Part shown: piece by piece, positions 33,754-43,317 of the stretch
How positions within the stretch are numbered: position 1 is the stretch's first letter
Layout of the letters: each line of letters begins with the position of its first letter
From: Halichondria panicea
Lineage: Eukaryota; Porifera; Demospongiae; Suberitida; Halichondriidae
Reading direction: 5' to 3'
Assembly (NCBI RefSeq): GCF_963675165.1
Contig: NC_087392.1
Location: 1,007,001 to 1,071,000 of the forward strand
DNA length: 64,000 nt
Translations under genes and position numbers: made by a program
The notes under the pieces: model-generated
Database searches by the model: none
Told to the model about the DNA's origin: nothing
The model's input: the letters and a program-made list of their open reading frames with translations, nothing else

Positions 33754-35763
33754 TTAAAGAATAGTACACGGGATGGTGCAGCAGAGAGGTGTGTCATCCT
33801 CGGGCTCTTGGACCAACTGCTGCTGTGGCTGCTGTGGCTGACCGGACGAATCGGGTGGAAAACCCTACAGAACACATTAATCAAATTAGCATCCAATGTG
33901 TCCGAACAGTATAAGAAATGTTTAGTAACAATGATATGTCATTTCCCATTTCCTATAGTGGTACATGCTAAACATCCCTCCATGCCTATGAACATATGCT
34001 GTGTCTAGAGGGAAGCCACTAGGTCACATATAAGGTGATGCACTGTACATTGATGAGGAATTAACACAAACCACTTTGGCCCACAACAGAGAAACCACAA
34101 CAACGTGTACATAAATCTTAAACTAGGTGGATCAATGGCTTTTGTCTGGGAGTGGGAATATAAGCAGTCTGGTGATTAGATAATACTATAACTTCAAAGG
34201 AATTGAACAAAGAATTCTCATGTATAATTATCGCTACTGTTGTTAATGTACATGCAGAGAACTGAACTCACCTGCAGTTGGGCGCCTGGCTGCTGTGGAG
34301 GGTAGCCCTGTATGTAACGGCATCACATTGTCTCATAATCAGTAGATAGTACTTATCACAGCATGCATTACCACAGACACACACGTACACAAGGGAATCT
34401 GCCAAACTATGTTTAGAATCCACCCCTTCTGTTGGCATCGTACAATAACTGTGGGTTCGCTGAGACAGATTAATTTGACCACCACTCGAACCTCCCTTAT
34501 ACTATTATACCTCAATCGTCTAGTGTGTACAGTGCATACCTGTCCAGGGGGAGGAGGGTATGCAGCTGCTGGATCCACAACAAAGCCAACGGGAGGAGGA
34601 CCATCACCAGAGTACGCTGGGGGAGCTCCTTGGGCCTACAAACACAATCATATTATATAAGCCAAGCAAATCACCTGTACCTGAGGGTTGGCAGGATATG
34701 CTTGAGGGGGCTGCTGGCCTTGGGGGTAGCCTTGAGGAGGCTGCTGGCCTTGAGGAGGCTGCTGGCCTTGGGGGTAGCCTTGAGGAGGCTGCTGGCCTTG
34801 GGGGTGGCTTTGAGGGGGCTGCTGGCCTTGGGGGTAGCCTTGAGGGGGCTGCTGGCCTTGGGGGTAAGCTTGAGGGGGCTGCTGGCCTTGGGGGTAGCCT
34901 TGAGGGGGCTGCTGGCCTTGGGGGTAGCCTTGAGGGGGCTGGCCTTGTGCAGGGTAAGGCTGCTGGCCTGGGGCTGGATAGGGCTGTGCAGGCTGCCCTC
35001 CTGGAGTCACTACAAACTGCTGCGGTGGTGGCTGTGAGGCTGTATTATGAAGAATGAACAATAAAATTATTACAAGAGAATTCATGATCTTATAAGTCAA
35101 AAAGTTGCAGAGCTATATGCACAAAGGAGACCTCAGCCAGGGCTTGTACAAGACAAAATATTACAAGAAGAACTAGCTATACAATCGTATCATGAAGTAA
35201 GGATTAGTAGAATAGAAAGGATAGAAGAGTGGAACTGTTTGCAGTTTTAATTACAACCCATAATGCCTTGTTAAACAAAAATGCTAAATGGCAGTACAAC
35301 ATACTAACCTGCTGCTGCTGCCCCTAATCCTAACGCAATCCCAGTTGAAGCAGCAGCTCTTCTGCGTCGACCAAACCCCCACCGAAATCTGAATAGAGGC
35401 CTTCGCCCTGAAAAATAGATAGAACTTTGTAAATTCAAAGCTAATCAAATCGATACACAGAGTAACCACACAAAACACACAAAACGTACCAAATAATCCC
35501 CTTCTGCGGCCTATACCATGACGATGACCAATACCATGGTGACCAATACCATGGTGGCCAATACCATGGTGACCGATACCATGGTGGCCAATACCATGGT
35601 GGCCAATACCATGGTGACCGATACCATGGTGACCAATGCCATGATGGCGATGCCCTATCCCATGTCCTACCCCATGCCCACCATGACGATGACCACCAGC
35701 TCGATGACCACCAGCTCGATGACGATGACGACCACCAGCTCTTCTTCCACCTCGTCTAGGCAT
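33754..35763 (-). CDS. His/Gly- and Pro/Gln-repeat protein with C-terminal CaaX box
   Basis: Six exons (35490-35763, 35309-35407, 34675-35039, 34540-34635, 34272-34307, 33754-33864) keep frame and give 326 aa. Residues 1-90 are Arg/Gly/His-rich with eight HHGIG pentapeptides; then RRRRAAASTGIALGLGAAAA; then about eight copies of the decapeptide GYPQGQQPPQ; then PPPVGFVVDPAAAYPPPPGQ. The protein ends LCCTIPCTIL, so it carries a CaaX box (CTIL, Leu at the end predicts geranylgeranylation) with three nearby Cys that could be palmitoylated. No family is recognised. A competing start is an ATG at 35085, which reads MNSLVIILLFILHNTA in frame into exon 3 and would give a secreted 217-aa form. Function unknown; membrane-tethered scaffold, or metal-binding through His, are guesses. 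Confidence 0.65.
34700..34955. repeat. 30-bp minisatellite coding GYPQGQQPPQ
   Basis: About eight near-identical 30-bp units (on the plus strand GGGGGCTGCTGGCCTTGGGG within each), with one unit shortened. In frame with exon 3 of the Pro/Gln-repeat gene. Likely length-polymorphic. Confidence 0.9.
35527..35650. repeat. 15-bp minisatellite coding HHGIG
   Basis: Tandem 15-bp units of the form ATGGTGGCCAATACC / ATGGTGACCAATACC, about eight copies, coding the HHGIG pentapeptide on the minus strand in exon 1 of the same gene. Confidence 0.93.
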
Positions 35764-35998
35764 CTGTACTGTAGCAGCAGGTCTTTGTTGTTTTGCCACA
35801 CCCTTCAATAAATGCTGGTTCAGCCCCTCCCACCCAGTGATAAGCCCGATCCACGCATGCGCACACTGCGCCAATAATAATTATTGCAACATGCACACTA
35901 TATAATATTATAAGTCCAGCACTGAGTTGATGAATACACAAGCACACAATAACATAATTACATCATTATGTATTATTGCTACAATAGTTTGTATAGTG

Positions 35999-37070
35999 TT
36001 AATGAACAAGTGATGAAAACCATCGTCCCAGTCTTGCTCCGAGTCCAATGACAGCTTTGCCTGCAGTCACTGTCTCCTTCATAGGTTGTGTGACAGCCAT
36101 TTTGACTTCTTCCCCAGCTAGCTCAGACCTCACTCTCTCTATGTTCACTTCATTAGTAGGTTTAGGCTTCTTTTTGGTTTCAGTTTTTGCTTGAGATTTG
36201 TCAGTGATAATAACTGGATGGAAAGCAATAAAAGTTTAGTTATATTTACATAAAGTTTTATTGCATAAGTTATTTGGTATTTCCCTGCATACCAAGCCAA
36301 AATGTAGTAAACAAAATAGGTACATGTAAACAAATACTTACAGAAATTCCCTTTGAATTTGAGGGTTTCCATATCCAGCCCTTGATTCTTCAAAAACTCT
36401 TCTGTTTTCACAGAAACTGATCGGCCTCTTCTTGCGTTTCGTGTTTGTTTTCCACCAACTATCCTTGCTATGACCATCTTGCATTTGTTTGCAGCATTTT
36501 CAGAGAGGATTGTTTGAAAGAAGTCTCGGCCAAAGATGCTCCAATGGTTTTTGGTGCTCAATCGAGAGATAAGAACCTCAATGTCTTGCACTGCTTGAGA
36601 TAAATCCTATGAGAAAACAATAGGTGATGAATGTAACAGTGATTGTTAGGCACATGCAGTTGATTGTACACAATAGTAATACCTAGCTTGTGCATTATAA
36701 TAAATGGCATATATGTACCTCTCTTGAAATCCCAGGATAGAATCTGCCACCTCCCATTACCTCATACTTCATTGTTGGAGCTGGAAAATCAGTTCGACTG
36801 GCTTGCACAGCTACAGAATCAAAAGTACATTATCACAATCTTGAGAGTATTAGATTCTAGCATCTTACATTGGTCTATATCAGGATGTTCCAAGAAATTG
36901 CAAATCTGATCAGCTGTTAGATCAAAGACTTCAACTCCATATTTTCCGCTAAAAAACATCTGATCATTTCCATCTTGGTTGCCTGCAGACAATTACAATT
37001 ATGTATGCACTGCACAGTTATGTAAATTGGTTTACTTACCAAGAATACCCACTTTGTAAGTTTTTGCCAT
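35999..37070 (-). CDS. Unrecognised 238-aa protein
   Basis: Five exons (37040-37070, 36869-36982, 36719-36810, 36342-36606, 35999-36213) join in frame to 238 aa starting MAKTYKVGILGNQDGNDQMF. I recognise no domain. The middle (GISREDLSQAVQDIEVLISRLS, then GRDFFQTILSENAANKCKMVI) looks helical and globular; an Arg-rich turn (QTRNARRGRS) follows, then a Lys-rich linker (KTETKKKPKP) and a C-terminus with AVIGLGARLGRWF. There is no signal peptide or membrane segment. It is head-to-head with RPF2 (219 bp). Coding status rests on consistent splice sites and frame, so this is probably a real lineage-specific gene. Confidence 0.65.
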
Positions 37071-37289
37071 TGTTTTTGGTCTGGTTCAGTTGCTGGTCAA
37101 TTTTCTGTTGAGGAATTGCAGGTAAAAGTGAGTTGCTGCTTTGCTTTATACACATGTGCAGTCATACTATAAATAGAATATTATAATTATAATCTAAAAA
37201 TAAACTTATTTGTTAATTACGTAATTGATTCTCATGTGTGCATTTGCCATGCGCATTCTGAAGAACCACGTGGAAAATTAATGGCAACA
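37071..37289. promoter_or_regulatory. Bidirectional promoter region, 238-aa gene / RPF2
   Basis: 219 bp between divergent start codons. An AT-rich CTATAAATAG stretch lies near 37168-37177 and could act as a TATA element for either gene. Confidence 0.45.
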
Positions 37290-38827
37290 TGGAGAGAGTT
37301 GTGTGAGTTCTTTGTCTTCTACAAATTCCCATTTAATCACCTTTTTCTTTCACAGGAAGCCCAAGAATCAGCGCGTCAAGAGAGCTCTTGAGAGACAAGA
37401 GGCTAAGCTCATTGAAAACACAAAAAATGCCCTTTTTTTCCGTGGAACTCATAGCAGTGAGGTCGTTTCCATGCTCCTGAAAGACTTTGTAAGCTTCTGT
37501 TAATCACTGTGTATGTTTATTGATGTTTTAATGTTTTACTTTTGCAGTATGCTCTCAAAAAACCAGATGCTGTTGTTTTTCAACGGTAAAAGAATACTTT
37601 TTTCCGGTGCTAGCCGGCCAACAATGATATTAACCTGTGTTTCTGTCTAGAAAAAATGATGTCAGACCATTTGAGGATGCCAGCAAAATTGTGAGCAACA
37701 ATTAGTGTGAATGAAGTTTATTGTGTTCCAATCTAAAACCGGCAGGAATTCTTTAGCCGAAAGAATGACAGTTCTCTCTTTATGTTCGGATCACACAGCA
37801 AAAAGAGACCTAATAACATCGTGATTGGTACGGAGAATTATTTCTGATGACATTTATATGTGATTTTGATCATTGTTTGCAGGCAGGCTCTTCTCTCACC
37901 AAGTGCTGGACATGATAGAATTGGGAGTGGAAAACTACAAGAGCAGGCAATCATTCAAGGTAGACCCCCAATTGCCCACCACTCAAAAGTATACCTCAAA
38001 ATTTTATTGCAGTTGGAAGGAAATATTCTCGGATCAAAACCTTGTTTAATATTTTCTGGCGACCAGTTTGAAACAGAATCCACTTATGCAAGGCTTAAAA
38101 ACCTGCTAATTGGTAAGGGTGATGTAATAACAATTTGTTGGTCATCTGGTGTTGCATAATTTAGATTTCTTCCATGGGCCTACTGTTTCTCAAGTGCGAT
38201 TGGCTGGACTAGATCATGTGATGACATTCACCGTTTTTGAGGGCAAAATCTACTGCAGAAATTACAGGTGTGACTTAATATATAATCAGATTGTTGTTGA
38301 AATCTTTCTCTCTTGTAGGATTTCATTGAAGAAGTCAGGTACAAAGGTCCCTCGAGTTGAACTGGCCGAGGTTGGCCCATCTGTGGATTTTGTTTTGAGA
38401 CGAACACAACTGGCTAACGACCAGATAATCAAAGAAGCTAGCAGACAGCCTAAAGCTACTAAGGTAATTGAAACTTATTTTGTAGTGAAAAACTGTCCGT
38501 ACTGTCAAATGATGAGCACTCTTTGATTGAAATGCAACATGAAAGTAAACCTTTCACTCTAATTTTTTGCTGATGGCACTTACTATTAATACGTTTCCAT
38601 AAATATTTTGTATGAGTAGGATTTTAAGACTATGATGTTTCATGCAGGTAAAGACAGTGAAGAATGTGTCGAGAGATGCGTTTGGGACAAAGCTCGGTAG
38701 AGTTCACATGAAGAGGCAAGACTTCTCCAAGTTACAGACCAGAAAACTGAAAGGACTGAAACAAACACTCACCCAGAAGAGAACTAGTGGTAGTAGAAGT
38801 CATTCAAGAACAACAAAGACACATTAG
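37290..38827 (+). CDS. RPF2: Ribosome production factor 2 (Brix domain)
   Basis: Ten exons (37290-37303, 37356-37488, 37548-37585, 37651-37690, 37746-37827, 37883-37959, 38013-38112, 38165-38267, 38319-38463, 38648-38827) encode 303 aa; human RPF2 has 306. The first exon is just 14 nt and gives MERVVKPK, as in RVVKPK of human. Conserved Brix blocks are LFMFGSHSKKRPNNIVIGR, LDMIELGVENYKS, FFHGPTVSQVRLAGLDHV and VELAEVGPSVDFVLRRTQLA, then the LSKLQTRKLKGLK tail. RPF2 with RRS1 brings 5S RNP into pre-60S ribosomes in the nucleolus. Confidence 0.96.
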
Positions 38828-39109
38828 AATTTATCATACTTTTAAATTATGTTATTACCGAGTGTTGCAATCACCACGGCATGTTTATAGATTTCTAATG
38901 CTATATATGAATAATTATAATGAGGGGCTGAATGTGTCACACTTCCTTATTTACGGAATACCATAACGAATATTAATGAGGGGCTGAATGCTAAATTTTA
39001 ATATTACAATCTATTATTAATAGGTGTTACTTATAATCGATACATTAAATAATTATTAAATGGTGAATGATGAATTTCAATATTAACGTTCAAGAACATC
39101 ACAAATGGG

Positions 39110-42100
39110 CTAAGAATTGAGTCCCTTTAGTTCACTGATCTTCCCACATATCTTGAGTGCTGGGCCTGTCTTGATACCCATCAGCTTCACCATCATCTCA
39201 GCATTCAGGGACAACAACGATTCCCCATCCACTTCCTACACGAAAACGAACAACACAATCTTATTAACAATCGATTCAGCATTAAACGAATGGGGCGTGT
39301 ACTAGCTCTGCAATGGCTCGTACATTAAATTTATTTGTGCATTACTACAACAGTCTATTAGTGTTGAGAGAATGAGCCTATAGTCTGAGTACGTCACATA
39401 CCATTGGATTCCTTAAAAATCGCATCTATCTATACCTTTATTCTCAATGCAAACACACTCCTACTTGGTAGCTCTAGCTAATAAATGGTGTGGGGAAGCT
39501 CTATAAATATCTACTATGCTGTGGACTCCCTCCCAATAGAAGAAAATGTACAATAGAAGAAAATGTAAACGCAAAATTCCCTCAGCTGCTATAATAATTA
39601 TTATACTTACATGTTCCTTGAAGGTAGAGGAGTAGTTGCAACGTGGTATACTGGCCACAAACGCGACGACATCCTCCACACTCCAGCTCATTAGATCTTG
39701 CTTCTCCTGCCATGGAGTAGCCACGCCTTTCGATCGTTTACTTTTCTTCGGAGTTGCTGTTGAGGAAGAGTTTTTATTGTCAGTGTTTGGCAGTGGATTA
39801 GTGCTCTTTTGATTCTTTGTCTTTATTTTGGCTGATGTGGACTTCAGTGGTGGAGTTTTCTTAGGTGTTCTCTTTCGTAGACTGCGACGGACAATCTGGA
39901 ACTGTTTTGCTGTATCTGTTTGTTGAGGTGTCTCCACAGTTTCAGACCGTAGCGCTGAAGGGGAAGCTTTTGGAGACTTCTTTTCTAAGGAATCCAGTTG
40001 GCTTTTGTCTTTTTGTGTAGTTATTGGAGTTTGATGCTTTGAGCTGGGGCTTGTGGACTGCTGTTCACTCACAGAGACTTGAGGTGGCATCGGTACCATA
40101 CCAACGATTCTGAGTGGTATTAGATCAGACTCTGTTGTCAGTACAGCTACTGAAGAGGTAGGAGGTACGTTGATTGTAGTAACTTCACTGGATGGCTCGT
40201 CGATTGATGGAGGCACTTCAAACTGGCCATCAATTATGAGTTGATCTTCAGAGGCGCTCTTCTTTCGTCTTCCTTTCTTACGCTCGACCTGTGCCAGGAG
40301 ATCTGTTTCCATTGAAGGAGAAGATAGCTCTGTTGGCGTCAGTTGATCTGAACAACGAAGGGCTTTTGGCCATATTTCATCTCCTTGTGGTTCTCTGATC
40401 TCCAAATTTTTCACTAGGTCCTCTGCAATGTGAACGAATAAAACACAGGGTATCATAAAACATACCCCATTGCAATATTGAACACAGAGTGCAGTACATG
40501 TACATTGAACAGTGTTAAACAAAATACTGCTCACGATAGGGGTGGCAGAGGAGGCAAGGAGCTGACGGTGGTGTGGCTGAAAGGAAGTTTTCACAGCACC
40601 TCAAATCAGAAACACATTGAAATAGCATGCTCCAATAACTCGACAACTTTTTCGGCACTCCAAGTTGAATAGACGACATGGCGGTTTCGGACGACTTAGC
40701 CACGATACTGGGCCCATTACCACTCGGAACGTGCGCTAAGGCAGCCACTGGGTCCTTGCAGAGGTTCACTAGGAGTTGCAGTACTGACTGTGTTGTCTCG
40801 GCAATGTTTCCAGGTCCTAGAGAGAAGGGCAGATCAGAGATAACCTTGTCTGGATCAAACAGAGGACTGGGCCTGCAACACATGTTGAAGTACACCTTTG
40901 TACTGTAGCCAAGAGCTGCAATGAAATAATTTATTATTGTAAAAGTGTACAGAATGAATTTGCTTACATGCTAAGAGCTCTTTCCCCAGTGGATTCAGGG
41001 GGTCTGATAAAATGACTTGAGCCTCATCACTATCACAGGCAAACGGTTTGGGAGAAGGAATTGCCCCAAATGGATAACCGAGAGCACCTGTAGAATGTGA
41101 AAGTAATGACAATAGTGGCCTGTAAAAAGTGTGCGAGTGTGTTAGTGTGCTCTGACTTACTCTCCATGTACAATGGTCGCTTTGAAATGGAGCTCAGATT
41201 GAGCACATGAAGACTGTCAGTCTTGGTTGCATCCTCACGTACAACACATAGTGGGCAATTCTCAATCAGCCTAATATATCAAACAGAGTAACATCTAAAA
41301 ATCCGTACACTGTAGTCCTCACCTCAAGAGTAGCTCCTCTCTATAAACTTGTGGTTGTCTCTTTGCTTTGCCCTGAGGGGTAGCCATTGGTCCTGGCTCA
41401 GTTTCCACAATCTCCACCATGGCTCCAGGCACATCGAGAGGTCCCTCAACAAGCACACTACCCTCACCCGACATATTGACACCAGCAGAGGCCATAGTCT
41501 CTCCATTACTAGAGTCAGAGATGGTCACGTACTCAATATGAGGAGAATCAACTGAAGAAATGAATATGTAGAGATAAGAAATAGCTCTGGATAGTAGCTA
41601 GTCAGTACACGGGGCAATAAAATTTAGGTGATACATTATTCAAACTTACCGTCTGTCTGTACAATACTCTCGCTCGCATTGTATTGCAACTCATAGTTTG
41701 ATGGAACTGTGTACTTGCGTGGGCGTCCGGAGTTTGGCTTTCGATCATGAACCATCCCAGTGGCTAGGAATCGCTCCCACACTTTGCGTACTCCACTCAC
41801 AGAGACCTTGAGCTCTTTGGCTATCTCACGGCATCTCTTCCCATCCTTCCTCATGGCTATTATCCGTCTACGCAGCTCAATTGGTAACTTGACACACAGC
41901 ATCCGTTGCTTATTGAGAGTGTGTTCATCCAGTTGGTCTACACTGTCGACGTTAACGACTAAAGAGTTAACATCGAAACTTTCATTTTCGCTTGAGTGTT
42001 CAGTTTGAAAAGTGTCACTGTGCTGGGCTTGGGAAGATACTTGTACATTTACAATGTTCTGTCCTGCCTGTGCAATGGCTGCAGCTAGCAGTTGGGCCAT

Positions 42101-42202
42101 ATTATCAGTAGGCACACTCCTTGGGTTGATTTCTCCAGACATCATGCTTTCCAGAATACTTCTTATAACCGCATTCTGATCAACATCTCCCTCCTCTGTC
42201 AT
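39110..42202 (-). CDS. HTH-SLED-SAM protein (SCML/SFMBT-related, no MBT repeats)
   Basis: Seven exons (41650-42202, 41323-41551, 41161-41270, 40968-41087, 40535-40915, 39611-40422, 39110-39235) give 776 aa. Residues about 107-163 are a helix-turn-helix of the paired/Tc-transposase kind (LPIELRRRIIAMRKDG, REIAKELKVSVSGVRKVW, NSGRPRK). About 342-455 match the SLED domain of SCMH1/SFMBT proteins (KVYFNMCCRPSPLFDPDKV, SLGPGNIAETTQSVLQLL). A basic Ser/Thr/Lys-rich linker follows, and a SAM domain closes the protein (about 712-776; MSWSVEDVVAFVASIP, DGESLLSLNAEMMVKLMGIK, GPALKI). SLED binds DNA and SAM polymerises in Polycomb proteins, so a chromatin-bound repressor is likely. The HTH at the front with no MBT repeats is an arrangement I do not know from vertebrates. 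Confidence 0.82.
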
Positions 42203-42375
42203 GGTGAATATTAGATCTTGCAATAGACTTCAGAATGCTAGCTAGGCTCATAGAGAGTGGAGAGTAAGAAAATGTATTCTGTCTCAGGAACAAAAGGGTC
42301 AAAAATTAATGTCACATGATAAGAGTTAAAAACACACATGGGCTCTATTATTTTTGCGCATGCTCAGTACCGACT

Positions 42376-43149
42376 CTATTGCATCAATGGAAGATAACCA
42401 ATACACTCTTCAGAATCACAAAAACATTGTTTAGTTCCAGTGTCCACACTAGAAATTCCATTTCCTTTCCTTCCGAAATAACTAAAACAAATCTCTTCTT
42501 GAGATAGAATATCTCTGCAAGCAAAGAGGCACAACCTTGGCAGTATAGAGTTGCTCCTCACAGCCACCATCATCAGATTAGGAGAGCACGAATGATTAAT
42601 GAACCTCAACAGATTTCCTTTCTGTGTAGCATCAATATTGGTTACTAGTGTGTTTCCATTGCTCAAGTGTTCTTTGTATTGCACAATGTAGCAAGAGTCG
42701 GCTGGTTGAAGCTGCCCCAAGCGCTTCATTGCTTGAGATGTAGACAAAAGTTCACCAACATATTCACCCAGGTAAGACCCATTAGGAATGAAATTCAACG
42801 TGCGCACACCCATGCCTTTGCTGCAGGTATGAAACAGATCGAGCTCCGGGTGGTAACTGTACTGTTGAGAAGTTCGATTGAAACAAGACACATTACAACT
42901 GCAATTGGCGTTGCATTCAAAGATTGGTGGAGAGCTTTCAGTCAAGTATGCATCAAGGAGACATCTGTCAGTAGTATATGCAATACTGCAGGAGCAAGGT
43001 ATATCGGAATCACTGGAGCATGTCTCGTTGCAGTGGCAGCCTGGGTAAATAGAGTCTGTGCTTGTCAGTAGATCAGGAGTGATACCAGGCCCAGAAACAC
43101 AGTGATCAAGGCTGGTGTAGTCCTTCAGGGATGAACTAGCCATTGCCAT
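42376..43149 (-). CDS. SETMAR: SETMAR-type SET-domain lysine methyltransferase (intronless)
   Basis: One exon, 257 aa. A Cys-rich pre-SET (PGCHCNETC, CSCSIAYTTDRC, FECNANCSCNVSCFNR) leads into SET (GMGVRTLNFIPNGSYLGEYV, RFINHSCSPNLMMV, LCLFACRDILSQEEICFSYF) and a post-SET CFCDSEEC. The ending ECIGYLPL fits human SETMAR (SCTAFLPF). The human gene carries a captured Hsmar1 transposase; here the ORF stops after post-SET, the ancestral state. SETMAR has been linked to H3K36 dimethylation. The usual YDY catalytic motif reads FSY: the final Tyr is kept, the first is Phe. It starts 168 bp from CHAF1B, head-to-head. Confidence 0.85.
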   Translation of the reverse strand: MAMASSSLKDYTSLDHCVSGPGITPDLLTSTDSIYPGCHCNETCSSDSDIPCSCSIAYTTDRCLLDAYLTESSPPIFECNANCSCNVSCFNRTSQQYSYHPELDLFHTCSKGMGVRTLNFIPNGSYLGEYVGELLSTSQAMKRLGQLQPADSCYIVQYKEHLSNGNTLVTNIDATQKGNLLRFINHSCSPNLMMVAVRSNSILPRLCLFACRDILSQEEICFSYFGRKGNGISSVDTGTKQCFCDSEECIGYLPLMQ

Positions 43150-43317
43150 TCAACTTTATACTGTATAGTTGTGTTTGGCATGTGGCTGAATTTTTAACAT
43201 TTGTTGATGTGTTGACACTTTTCCAGCATGCTTGATAAAGGGTCAACTCATGCACAAAAGCAAATTGCTAACATCAAGAGGAATTGATCGTAGAGTTAGA
43301 GCTAGAGCTAGCTAGAG
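43150..43317. promoter_or_regulatory. Bidirectional promoter region, SET gene / CHAF1B
   Basis: 168 bp between the divergent start codons of two chromatin genes. No TATA box or other clear motif is visible, apart from GCTAGAGCTAGCTAGAG just before the CHAF1B start. Confidence 0.5.

Noticed and set aside
34525-35057. Long plus-strand Leu/Gly-rich ORFs
   Set aside because: They are shadows of the 30-bp minisatellite, which is open in several frames; splice sites and frame continuity support the minus strand.
35518-35811. Plus-strand Met/Thr-rich ORF
   Set aside because: Shadow of the HHGIG-coding repeat.
41636-42223. Tc1/mariner transposase
   Set aside because: Only the helix-turn-helix part is present, with no DDE catalytic region, and it splices in frame to SLED-SAM exons.
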